Assembly: GCA_039621445.1 (NCBI GenBank)
Contig: CP154955.1
Location: forward strand, 56,576,619-56,640,618
DNA: 64,000 nucleotides
Direction: 5' to 3'
From: Euglena gracilis
Lineage: Eukaryota; Euglenida; Euglenophyceae; Euglenales
Under the pieces are notes generated by a model, which had not been told where the DNA came from, searched no databases, and saw only the letters and a program-made list of their open reading frames with translations. Both the position numbers and the translations under genes were made by a program. Shown piece by piece: positions 41,710 through 50,710 of the stretch; positions within the stretch are counted from its first letter, which is position 1, and the number at the start of each line of letters is the position of its first letter.

Positions 41710-44700
41710 TGGTAGCAGAGGAGGGTTTGAGCCCTCTGGGCTCACACTATGTGAGCCTGGGGAGCCACTCCCCAATTGTGAATCACAGGAGGAGGACGAG
41801 GACGAAGCAAGCCACAGCCATGACAGCCCCAGCCATTACGGCCAGGCCCAGCAGCTCCTGGCCATCGCCGGGCATGCCCAGCCGGACCCCCAGCAACCTG
41901 AACCATCTGGGTCCGGCATGGCATTGCCCAGCAGCCTGGGACTTCTCTCCGGCATGCCCAGCTTGGTCATGCCAGGGTTTGTGCATGACATGACCAGGCA
42001 GGTCATGTGGCAATTTGCAATGCGAGGGAAGATCAAAGAAGAAGAGGAAGAACCGGCAGAAGAAGAAGGCGAAGAAGAATTTGCAAGCCATGCCCAGCCC
42101 CTTCTATTGGAGGCGGGGCCCTGGCAGAACCCTGGGGATGCCGGGCCGGCACATGCGCCGGTGAGCCATGTCGGGTCTGGGCATTTCCCAGCTGGACCCG
42201 ACCATTGCTCGCTGGTGCATGCCGGGCCCGGTCATGATGGGCCCCAAGGACATGCCCCAGACGGAACCACCCAATGGCAGCTGCAGGAGCTGCCCCCAGC
42301 AGGGGAAATGGTGGAGGACGAGGACCAGACGGCCCAGGGGGGGTTGGTGCCAGAACAGAGCCCGGAGGGGAGGCACCCCCCGCACCCCCCCCAGAGGCTG
42401 TGGGAGGAGGCGGAGGCACAGGCCGCTGCCTCAGTGGTTCTGGGGCAGGAGATCCAGCGGTTGGATGGTTGGGTTGGCGACCTGCAAAGTCGGCTCGCTG
42501 AAGCGGGGGCCACCACAGCTGCTTCAGTTAGCCGCCTGGAGCAGTTGGTGTCCTTGCAGTTTCAGCGGGTCACTGAAAATTTCCAAGGAGTGGTGCAGCA
42601 AATGGAAAGGACCCAGGCTGGGCTAGCGTCCCAGCTGGCCGAAAATTTTCAAAATCTGCAGCAGAAGCAGATGGAAAATTTTTCTGGGGGGATGACGGCC
42701 CTGAGCGAGCTGGTGACCACCCGGCTGAGCGAGGGCCTCGGGACTGTGGCCCAACTAGCCCAGCGGGTCCAAGGGCTCGAGGCCATCGTCAGCCAGGGTC
42801 ACCAGCCAGGCGAGGGACAGGGGTTTAACGAGGCGATGGCTGGGCGAGTAAAAAACATGGAAGAGCTCCTTGTCACCTCCGTCCGCACCACGGAGGAGGT
42901 GATGAGGAGCCAGGAGCTGGCCAGCGGGCGACAGCAGGCCCAGGCCGAGGCCCTGGACCAAAAATTAAACCAGCTGACGGGTGAACTCGGGGGGCTGCGA
43001 GAAAGAAATGCAGGGATTGCACAGGCCCTGCAAAATTTTCGAGCAGAGCTGGACGGACAGGCCACAGCCATCGCTGAACAACAAGGGACCATAAGGGAAG
43101 ACATAAGGGAGCTAAGGGCCAGGGCTGAGGGGCAGAGCCACAGCCTGCAGGAGCTGTGGGCCGAGGTCACCACCCACGGGCAGGTGATCCAGGCCCACAA
43201 CGCCCTGCTCCTGGAGGTGGACTCAACAATAAAGGGGGTACCAAAAGAAAATGCCGAAATAAAAAATCGGCTTTCCGTTTTGGAAACCAAAATCGAAAAT
43301 TTTGAAAAATTTTGCCCCCCCATCCAGGAGCTACCAGGGCCACCCAGAGGAGTGGGGCCGGAGAGCGAAGACCCCCAAGGCCCCGAAGCCAGAGTGCCCC
43401 CGGCAACCACAGACCAGACACAGCCCATGCCGGGGGCCCAGAGTGCCAATGGCTCGGGTGCCGCGGGGGGCAATATGCCTCCTGGCCTCCAGCACCAGCT
43501 CCCAGCCCATCCCAGCCTGCTGGGAGGCAAGGGGCCTGTGGCCCCCCAGGGGCTCTCCGCTGGCCCCAGCAGCGGGGCAGCGGAGGCAGTGGCCCACACA
43601 CCCGGGGAAGTGGTATCCCCGGGCCCAGCTTCTGTGACTGCAGTTTTTCCCAGTGGGTTTTCGGGTTCTGGCCCCCAGAAACCAAGGGGCAGCCAGCCAC
43701 AGGGTCCCATGGCTGCCGGGGGCAGCCAGCCCCAGGGCCCCATGGCTGCGGGGGGCAGCCTGCCCCAGGGCCCCACGGCTGCGGGGGGCAGCCAGCCCCA
43801 GGGTCCCAGGGCTGCGGGGGGCAGCCTGCCCCAGGGCCCCACGGCTGCGGGGGGCAGCCAGCCCCAGGGTCCCATGGCTGCGGGGGGCAGTCCGGTCCAG
43901 GTCCCCGCTGCTGGAGGGACCCCAGCTGCCCAGACACCTGGCACGTTCGGGTTCCAGGGGGTGGATTGGGAGGAAGCGGAACACCAGATTAAGGCTCACG
44001 GATTTTTTAATTTTTTGGCCAGGTTGGGAGCCCAGGAGCAGCAGCAACAGTCTCAGCAAAATTCAAGAACAACGGGACAGTCCAGCACAGCGAAACCACA
44101 GGCAGCAGGCACAGCAGATCTACAGGGCCAGAGCAGGGATCAACCTGGGGTGAAATCAGCCGAGCACCAGTGGCCCCACCTGCCCCGTGGGTTCCCCGCA
44201 GGTGGGGAGTTCATGGGGGCAATGGACCCTTTCGCCTGGGCCCCTGAGGCTGGGGCAGCATCGTGCAGCGCTGCCCCTCTGGCCTTTGGGTCCCAGGACA
44301 CGGGAGCCTGGGTCCGAGGGGTCCAGGCAGCTCCGGTCCACGTGGCGCCAGCAGCCCCCAGCCCAGCAGCCAGCATGTTTTTGGGACCGCTGGCGACACT
44401 CCTCACCAAAGACCTTGTAAAACCAGAGCTGAAAGGTGATTTTCATGATTTTTCAGTAAAATTTCAGCTCTACACGCAGCAGGTTTCCATGGGACAGCCA
44501 GTGGGGGAGGAATTTAAAATGCTTGTTCTGACCGGCTGCCTGGACCACAGCAGCCGGCTGGAACTCCAGCGGCGACAGGAGATGGGGGAACGGGTCACGT
44601 TCCAGGATTTCTGGAACTGGCTGGCCCAGAAATACGGCGGTGACGTCCAGGCCTCGCTGCATGAGCAGCTCAGGGCCCTCAGACCGGTCAACACAGGAAA

Positions 44701-47700
44701 GTTAACCCTCCCAGCGTGGCGTGAATATGAAAGCCAGTTTAAATTAATTTTCTGCCGGATGGAAAACCCCTCTGAGGAGGAAGCACAGGCTCTGGTTCTG
44801 CAGCAGCTCCCAGATTCCATGCGTAGGGCAATAATCAGGGAGCAGACCCGAAAAAATCAGGATGCGCCCACAGTGCGGCTGTGGCACATCCCTGGGTTGA
44901 CGGCGGAAAAGGCAACACAGCTCGCCCAGGAGGCTGTGGGTGAGGGGGAGCCGGTGACAGTCAGGGCACACCGGGACTCCTTCCTCATCAAGCTCTACAG
45001 CCGGCGGGCGCTGGAGAGGCTGATGATGAGGAACGGGGCCACGCTGCAGGGGGGCAATACAGTGAAAATCACCCCCCACGAAACAAAGCTGGGATTGGAA
45101 GAGGTTTTTCGACACGCTGAAAACGAGCTGCGGTGCCAGGAACGGTCTGACAGCTATGGCCGTTCTTGGGGTGGACGGGGGGTCCCAGCCCACCAGGAGG
45201 ACCACTGGGCTGGGGGCCTCGACAATTTTTCAGTCTCTGAGGTAAAATCGCAGGAAGCCAGGCCAGCCCAGCCCCAGAAAACGGTTTCACAGCCAGCTGA
45301 GGGAGGAGCAAAGGCAGGACCCCCCAAAGGCCCGAGGGGCCACAGGACAGGCAATCACAGCACTGGGGCGGGTCACCTGGAAAGGGACGGGAGGGACGCA
45401 GGTCACCCAGCCCGGGGCAAAGGGGAAAGGGGTTCGGCAAGGGGGCTGGCAAGGGCGGCCCAGATTTTCGCCCAGCGAGGTCCCCAACCCCTCACCCAGC
45501 CGCCAACAGGGAACAAACCCCCCCGAGGAGCCCCCGGAGTGGCCCCTCGGTGGACCAGCCCTGCAGCCAGTGCGGGGCCACAGATCACTGGTCTCGGGAA
45601 TGCCCAGGAAAGAAGTGTTATGAGTGCGGGAAAACGGGACATCTGGCACGACAGTGCTGGTGGAGAAAGGGAAAGGGGAAGGGGGCGTCCACACCCCCAC
45701 GGCGGGGGAGTGCCTGAAAAAGCGGGGGCCAGAAGGGAGGGGACGGGGGCCCAGGGTGCCCCCAGCACGGCCCTCGGAAGGGGGGTAAGGAACAGGCTCA
45801 CGGAGAGGGTTGGGTTTTGGTCAAGGGAAGGTCCAAAGGCAGATCCGGACCTGAACCTGCACGGTCCCCCCAGCCCCCCCCTGACTGAGACACGAAAAGG
45901 GGCTGGGGGGGGCCAGCAGGCCCTCTCATTCGACTCTGCCAACCCCTGGTCTGCGCTTTTCACCAGTGAGGGCAGTCCAGGGGGTGGCTCGGGTCAGAAT
46001 TCAGGCACGGGACAAAGGGAGAAGGGACACAAGGCGGCTGGCCCTCCGCAGCAAGCCGCCCAGGGGTCTTCGGGTTCCAGCACACCCGGTCTACCGCAGA
46101 TCACATCACCAGGAAGGGAGGGGAAAAACCCAAAACAAAAAAATGAAAAAGAAAAAAACAAAACGCTCTCACAGGCATCAAACAGGGAGGCAGCAAGGGA
46201 GGTCATCAACGTTCCCCAAACCAGTAAGGGCACGGATGAAACCGCCCCCAGAACGGAAAGGGATTCAGGGTTTTCGATTCGCCAGGTGAGGTGCGTCAGG
46301 GCCGCACCTTCCACCTCAGCCCCCACACCACAGCCAGCCCCAGCACCACTCCCAGCCCGTTCCTCAGGGTTTGGGAGGTCGCCCTACCGGTGGATCTCCC
46401 AGGACTACCACGTCCGGGAGGAGTACGTCAGGGACGTACTCCGCCGCCTGGGGGTCCAGCCGGAGGTCGACGCCTTTTCTGCCAAAGAAAACCGCAGGTT
46501 CGTCCGCTGGTGGGGGCCAGGGAGCAGGGAGGGAGAAGATGCCTTCAAGCAGGACTGGGGCAGGGAGGTTTTGTGGATCAACCCACCTTATAAAAAAATA
46601 CAGGAGGTTCTCGAAAAAATGAGGAGGGATCAGGCCCATGCCATCCTGGTGATCCCCAGGTGGCCAGGCCGGCGTTGGTACAGGGAGGCCAGGGGCTTGG
46701 CAGTGCGCCAAGTCACGTTCCCTCAGGGAACACGATTTTTCGGCAGAGGGGAGGAGTTGTGCCGGGGGACCAAGTGGCCCATCACAGCCTTTTTGCTGTG
46801 CGGGCACCCAGACCGGTGCACGCTGGAGGAGGTGACACGAAGGGGGAGGGAGAAAAAAACCAGGTTCGGGACACATTTTTCAGGGCCACCCCCAGGGACC
46901 GGGGGGGCCACAGGGGAGGTCAAGCTGGCACACCTGGGGCAGGTGGGGAGAGCGGACCAGCCCAGGCGGATGCTGGACCTGTTCTGCGGGACAGGTTCAG
47001 TAGGGGACGTCTACCGCAGCCTGGGTTACCAGGTCACGTCGGTGGACGTGGACCCCAGGTGGCGGCCAGACATTTGTGTTGACGTGCTGAAATGGAATTT
47101 TAAAAAACAGTTCCAGCCTGGGGATTTTGAGGTGGTGGTGTGCGGGGTCCCCTGCACCGAATTCAGCCTGGCGCTGACCACCAGGGAACGAGATTTTAAA
47201 TTGGCTGATCGGCTGGTGCAGCGGGCCCTGGCCATCATCCGGTACCTCCGCCCACGGCGGTGGTGGCTGGAAAACCCCCGGTACGGTTACCTGCGGACCC
47301 GCAGGTACATGGCAGGGATCCCACACGTGGACGTGGATTATTGCCAGTATGCAGACTGGGGCTACCAGAAGCCCACCAGGATATGGGGCAGCCCCCATGT
47401 CCTGGGTCTCCGGCCACGGGTGTGTGACGGCCGCACCTGCTCCAACCTGGAAACCCCGGTACCTGAGGGGGGACGGAAGGGACGGCACAAAATTCGGCTC
47501 AGCAGCAAACACCAAAACCTGCCCCGGCACCTGAAATATCGGATCCCAGAGGCGCTCATCCGTGACCTGGCCACAGCACCGGCACCGGAGGCCCACGCTG
47601 CCGGGTCTCCGGAGCCAGAGCGGGACCCCCAGACAGAGCGAGGGGTGCCCTCGGTCTTGCTCCGTGAGGTGGGGCAGGGTGCCAGTGAACGGCAGCTGCT

Positions 47701-50700
47701 GATGCGGGTGCAGGCCAGGGGGCCAGACGGACAGACCCACTTCATCAACGCCCTCATTGACACAGGGGCAGAGGTGAACCTGGTCCGAAGAGGCATGCTA
47801 CCCAGCACATACCTGCCTGCCCCCAAGCCCCTGTCCCTGGTGACGGCTAGTGGAGCCAAGATGGAAGGGGGGGAACGTGAGGCAACCCTGGGCCTGGTCC
47901 TCCGGCGGGAGGGGGGCCTGGGTCAGGGGGAAGGGGCCCTGTGGACGGCCCCAGCCTCCTTCTATGAGGCAGACATCCACGTGGAGGCCATCATCGGCTT
48001 TCCGTGGCTGGAGGAAAACCAGCTCGGGGTGTTTCCACATCTCCGAGCCTTGGCATTGAGGGGAGAGCAGGTGGTCCTCCTTCGGGGACATGATGCGGAG
48101 GGTGAGCAAGTTCAGCCAGCAGCCCACAAAAAGGCACAAAAGCGAGTGAGATACCTGAAAATGGTGGAAAAAGTCAGAGCACTGCGGCTTGCTTTGCCAG
48201 AGGCAGCCCTGGGGGAGGACACCGAGGAGCCTGAGTGGGAGGAAAACCCCCTGCACGAGGATGAGGCGACCCAGGAGACAGTGGCCAAGGAACTCCTGCG
48301 GGCAGCCCGGGAGGTCGAAGCACGGGCAGCCCAAGGGGTCATCCTTGTTCCCGAAGGGGAACAGGTGACCAGCCAGCGGGCTGAGGAGCTCCGGGCAGCC
48401 CTCCGGAGGGACTTCGAGGGGGAGGTTCTCCGAGACAGGATTTGGGGGGAAAGAATCGTTCGGGGGCCCCTGGGGGAAGGGAAAATCGAATTAAAACCGG
48501 GATCTGTGGCAAAGAAACAGAGGCCCATCCACCTGACGGGGGAGAGGCACAGGGCCTTGTGTGACCTAGTGGATGAGTGGGTTCGGGACAAGAAGGTGGA
48601 GGAGGGGGTGCCAAGTGCCTGGAGCAGCCCCACATTCGTGGTGGCCAAGAAACAGGGGAAGTGGCGTGGGGTTGTGGATTTCCGGGCATTAAACGAGGCC
48701 ACAGTGACGGATGCTTACCCCCTCCCCAGGATTGAAGACATCCTGGTGAACCAGGGACGGAGGTACCTGTTCTCCGTCCTTGATCTCAAGGATGCCTTCC
48801 ATCAGGTGCCCCTGCACGAAGACTCACGCCCATACACCTGCTGCAGCACCCCCCGAGGGTCCAAGCAGTGGTGTGTGGTCGTGATGGGCCTGAAAAATGG
48901 AGTGGCCATTTTTCAGCGGGTGATCGACTACTCGCTGAGGGATGTGGCTGATGTCGCCAACCCATATGTTGACGACATCATCGTGGGGACCGAGTGGTGT
49001 GGCACGGAGGAAGCTACCCTGGAGGCACACGACCAGGACATAAGGCGAGTGTTGGGGGCACTGCGGGAACACCGCCTGGTCGTGGACAAAAACAAGTGCC
49101 GCTTCTTCGTAAGAGAAGTGGAGTTCTGTGGCCACATCCTGGGGGGAGGAAAACGGAGGCCAGCCCCGGGCAAACTCATGGCGCTGGAGAAGTGGGAGGA
49201 GCCCCGCACGATCACAGCCCTCAGGGGCTTTCTGGGCTTCACCAACTACTACTCCAGCTACGTGAAGGAGTATGCCCGGTATGCAGCCCCCCTGATGGAA
49301 CTCCTCAAGGTGGGACGTGTGGAAGGGAAAAAAGGCAGCAAAAAACCTGTGAAATTCGGCCAAGTGGAACGGGAGGCCTTCACCGCCCTGAAGCAGGAGC
49401 TCCTCCGGGGATTGGAGCTCCACACCATCAACCCGGACCAGCCATTCATTCTCCGGGTTGATGCGAGCGACAAGGCGGTGGGGGCAGCCCTTGAACACTT
49501 TTTGGAGCCAACAGAGGGGATGCCCACAGCCGTGGAGGCCACCACGCGGAAAACCGTGCCTGTGGCCTTCTGCTCCAGGAAGCTCACGGCTGGGCAGGTG
49601 AAAAGCTGGTCTCCGCGAGAGAAGGAGACCTACGCCATCATCCTGGCCCTCCAGAAATGGGCCTCCTACATCGGCCTGCAGCCGGTGTTGGTCCTCACGG
49701 ACCACAAGTCCCTGGAGGCCTGGGCCAAGGAAACCCTGGACACGCCCAGCGGACCTGCGGGAAGGCGGGGACGCTGGCATGAAATGTTCTCCCGGTTTGA
49801 CCTTCACGTGGTCTACATTCCGGGAAAGGAAAACGTGGTGGCGGATGCCCTCAGCAGATGGGCATATCCTGCCTCCAAGGCATTTGCCGACATCAGCCTC
49901 CACGGGAGCGAGGAGGATGATGAGGCAATGAGGGCCATGATCGAAGAAGAACGGAGGGAAGAGCAAGAATGCGGGACACCGCACCGGGGGGAGGAACTCC
50001 ACGTGGCGGTAACAGCACGCAGTGGGAGAGACACAGCAGCACAGAACAGACCTGGCCCCAGCCCCACAGAGGGGGAGGGGGCTGAGGATTCAGTGCCAGG
50101 GGGCCCTGGCCCTGACCCCACAGGGGGGGAGGGGCCTGTGGACGCCCCCTCGGGAGATTCGGGTCCCATCCTCATGGGAGGGGAGGGGCCTGGGGTACCT
50201 GGGTTGGACACGCGGGAGACACGAGGTTCCCCACGTGCCCATCTTTTCGTGGATGAATTCGGGAATGAACAGCCGGCAAGAAGGGGGGGACCTGAGGAAC
50301 ACCAACCAGGGCGAAGAGTTCTGAGTGAGGACCTGCAGCCAAACCCCCTCATCGATGATCCCCACGGGGGGGATCTCGGGGAACCTGTGGGGGAACCAAT
50401 TTCACTTTCTCCAGACACGGGGGTGCACACCCAGGAGGAGGTGGAGGAGGATCCCACCATCCCAGTGATGGAAAGGGATTGGTCTCGGGCATACGGGACA
50501 TGCCCGGTGTGGGGGCCTATTTATGCAAGTGTGCAGGCCCCTGCGGGAGATTGGCCTGAGGGAGTCCGTTTGTACGGGGACAAAATGTACACGGACGGGC
50601 TCCTCTGCGTGCCCACCAGCCTGATGGGGCTCGTGGTCCGGGCCCACCACGGGGACGCGGGCCACCCCGGGAGCCTCCAGGCTCTGGCATCCAATGGGGC

Positions 50701-50710
50701 GGTGGTATAG
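41540..50710 (+). CDS. Gag-Pol polyprotein with two methyltransferase-like domains
   Basis: A 3,056-codon frame. Residues 290-590 look like a long coiled coil. 714-790 hold an 11-residue GSQPQGPMAAG-type repeat. 950-1105 are a retrotransposon Gag capsid-like region. 1614-1768 form a Dam/DIRS-type MT-like domain with DAFSAKENRR and NPPY (1681-1684). 1811-2000 form a C5 methyltransferase-like domain: DLFCGTG (motif I), GVPCTEFS with catalytic-type C1872 (motif IV) and LENPRYG (E1911, motif VI). The protease has DTGA at 2074. RT spans about 2320-2530 with YVDD at 2476-2479. RNase H (about 2637-2770) has RVDASD, TDHKSL and VADALSR. The frame ends within the integrase HHCC finger (HHGDAGHPG). The first ATG is inside the 5' LTR and the frame crosses the primer site; ATG 41,919 is an alternative start. 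Zinc knuckles are absent from this frame (see 45,301). Confidence 0.93.
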   Translation: MSFSTPPSLPTPTPTPLFLQGENPHQVGPMGSILNDPTRVAPPGVPSQGPQEGQPLHGSRGGFEPSGLTLCEPGEPLPNCESQEEDEDEASHSHDSPSHYGQAQQLLAIAGHAQPDPQQPEPSGSGMALPSSLGLLSGMPSLVMPGFVHDMTRQVMWQFAMRGKIKEEEEEPAEEEGEEEFASHAQPLLLEAGPWQNPGDAGPAHAPVSHVGSGHFPAGPDHCSLVHAGPGHDGPQGHAPDGTTQWQLQELPPAGEMVEDEDQTAQGGLVPEQSPEGRHPPHPPQRLWEEAEAQAAASVVLGQEIQRLDGWVGDLQSRLAEAGATTAASVSRLEQLVSLQFQRVTENFQGVVQQMERTQAGLASQLAENFQNLQQKQMENFSGGMTALSELVTTRLSEGLGTVAQLAQRVQGLEAIVSQGHQPGEGQGFNEAMAGRVKNMEELLVTSVRTTEEVMRSQELASGRQQAQAEALDQKLNQLTGELGGLRERNAGIAQALQNFRAELDGQATAIAEQQGTIREDIRELRARAEGQSHSLQELWAEVTTHGQVIQAHNALLLEVDSTIKGVPKENAEIKNRLSVLETKIENFEKFCPPIQELPGPPRGVGPESEDPQGPEARVPPATTDQTQPMPGAQSANGSGAAGGNMPPGLQHQLPAHPSLLGGKGPVAPQGLSAGPSSGAAEAVAHTPGEVVSPGPASVTAVFPSGFSGSGPQKPRGSQPQGPMAAGGSQPQGPMAAGGSLPQGPTAAGGSQPQGPRAAGGSLPQGPTAAGGSQPQGPMAAGGSPVQVPAAGGTPAAQTPGTFGFQGVDWEEAEHQIKAHGFFNFLARLGAQEQQQQSQQNSRTTGQSSTAKPQAAGTADLQGQSRDQPGVKSAEHQWPHLPRGFPAGGEFMGAMDPFAWAPEAGAASCSAAPLAFGSQDTGAWVRGVQAAPVHVAPAAPSPAASMFLGPLATLLTKDLVKPELKGDFHDFSVKFQLYTQQVSMGQPVGEEFKMLVLTGCLDHSSRLELQRRQEMGERVTFQDFWNWLAQKYGGDVQASLHEQLRALRPVNTGKLTLPAWREYESQFKLIFCRMENPSEEEAQALVLQQLPDSMRRAIIREQTRKNQDAPTVRLWHIPGLTAEKATQLAQEAVGEGEPVTVRAHRDSFLIKLYSRRALERLMMRNGATLQGGNTVKITPHETKLGLEEVFRHAENELRCQERSDSYGRSWGGRGVPAHQEDHWAGGLDNFSVSEVKSQEARPAQPQKTVSQPAEGGAKAGPPKGPRGHRTGNHSTGAGHLERDGRDAGHPARGKGERGSARGLARAAQIFAQRGPQPLTQPPTGNKPPRGAPGVAPRWTSPAASAGPQITGLGNAQERSVMSAGKRDIWHDSAGGERERGRGRPHPHGGGVPEKAGARREGTGAQGAPSTALGRGVRNRLTERVGFWSREGPKADPDLNLHGPPSPPLTETRKGAGGGQQALSFDSANPWSALFTSEGSPGGGSGQNSGTGQREKGHKAAGPPQQAAQGSSGSSTPGLPQITSPGREGKNPKQKNEKEKNKTLSQASNREAAREVINVPQTSKGTDETAPRTERDSGFSIRQVRCVRAAPSTSAPTPQPAPAPLPARSSGFGRSPYRWISQDYHVREEYVRDVLRRLGVQPEVDAFSAKENRRFVRWWGPGSREGEDAFKQDWGREVLWINPPYKKIQEVLEKMRRDQAHAILVIPRWPGRRWYREARGLAVRQVTFPQGTRFFGRGEELCRGTKWPITAFLLCGHPDRCTLEEVTRRGREKKTRFGTHFSGPPPGTGGATGEVKLAHLGQVGRADQPRRMLDLFCGTGSVGDVYRSLGYQVTSVDVDPRWRPDICVDVLKWNFKKQFQPGDFEVVVCGVPCTEFSLALTTRERDFKLADRLVQRALAIIRYLRPRRWWLENPRYGYLRTRRYMAGIPHVDVDYCQYADWGYQKPTRIWGSPHVLGLRPRVCDGRTCSNLETPVPEGGRKGRHKIRLSSKHQNLPRHLKYRIPEALIRDLATAPAPEAHAAGSPEPERDPQTERGVPSVLLREVGQGASERQLLMRVQARGPDGQTHFINALIDTGAEVNLVRRGMLPSTYLPAPKPLSLVTASGAKMEGGEREATLGLVLRREGGLGQGEGALWTAPASFYEADIHVEAIIGFPWLEENQLGVFPHLRALALRGEQVVLLRGHDAEGEQVQPAAHKKAQKRVRYLKMVEKVRALRLALPEAALGEDTEEPEWEENPLHEDEATQETVAKELLRAAREVEARAAQGVILVPEGEQVTSQRAEELRAALRRDFEGEVLRDRIWGERIVRGPLGEGKIELKPGSVAKKQRPIHLTGERHRALCDLVDEWVRDKKVEEGVPSAWSSPTFVVAKKQGKWRGVVDFRALNEATVTDAYPLPRIEDILVNQGRRYLFSVLDLKDAFHQVPLHEDSRPYTCCSTPRGSKQWCVVVMGLKNGVAIFQRVIDYSLRDVADVANPYVDDIIVGTEWCGTEEATLEAHDQDIRRVLGALREHRLVVDKNKCRFFVREVEFCGHILGGGKRRPAPGKLMALEKWEEPRTITALRGFLGFTNYYSSYVKEYARYAAPLMELLKVGRVEGKKGSKKPVKFGQVEREAFTALKQELLRGLELHTINPDQPFILRVDASDKAVGAALEHFLEPTEGMPTAVEATTRKTVPVAFCSRKLTAGQVKSWSPREKETYAIILALQKWASYIGLQPVLVLTDHKSLEAWAKETLDTPSGPAGRRGRWHEMFSRFDLHVVYIPGKENVVADALSRWAYPASKAFADISLHGSEEDDEAMRAMIEEERREEQECGTPHRGEELHVAVTARSGRDTAAQNRPGPSPTEGEGAEDSVPGGPGPDPTGGEGPVDAPSGDSGPILMGGEGPGVPGLDTRETRGSPRAHLFVDEFGNEQPARRGGPEEHQPGRRVLSEDLQPNPLIDDPHGGDLGEPVGEPISLSPDTGVHTQEEVEEDPTIPVMERDWSRAYGTCPVWGPIYASVQAPAGDWPEGVRLYGDKMYTDGLLCVPTSLMGLVVRAHHGDAGHPGSLQALASNGAVV
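41710..41721 (+). promoter_or_regulatory. Primer-binding site for initiator tRNA-Met
   Basis: TGGTAGCAGAGG follows the LTR CA end directly. It is complementary to an initiator tRNA-Met 3' end of the CCUCUGCUACCA type (the animal-like version; plants end CUGAUACCA). It would prime minus-strand DNA synthesis. Confidence 0.9.
43684..43885 (+). repeat. 33-bp in-frame repeat within gag
   Basis: Six copies of a GGCAGCCAGCCCCAGGG(C/T)CC-type unit of 33 bp encode GSQPQGPMAAG/GSLPQGPTAAG. This lies in the Pro/Gly-rich stretch between the coiled coil and the capsid. Confidence 0.85.
45301..45717 (+). CDS. Nucleocapsid with two CCHC zinc knuckles, -1 frame
   Basis: This frame opens after a stop at 45,298-45,300 and ends at a stop at 45,715-45,717. 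It encodes a Gly/Arg/Lys/Pro-rich basic stretch and then two perfect CX2CX4HX4C knuckles, CSQCGATDHWSREC (45,562-45,603) and CYECGKTGHLARQC (45,616-45,657), followed by WWRKGKGKG. Such knuckles are the nucleic-acid-binding part of Gag. The capsid and pol are in the other frame, so a -1 shift between 45,301 and 45,561 would give a Gag ending in nucleocapsid. Candidate slip or indel points are the C6A3 run at 45,320-45,328 and the C7 run at 45,518-45,524. Alternatively this copy has an indel. Confidence 0.85.
   Translation, partial: GRSKGRTPQRPEGPQDRQSQHWGGSPGKGREGRRSPSPGQRGKGFGKGAGKGGPDFRPARSPTPHPAANREQTPPRSPRSGPSVDQPCSQCGATDHWSRECPGKKCYECGKTGHLARQCWWRKGKGKGASTPPRRGSA

Noticed and set aside
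42799-43944. 381-codon minus-strand frame opposite gag, and 392 codons opposite RT (48,824-50,002)
   Set aside because: Shadow frames of GC-rich coding sequence with clear domains on the + strand.
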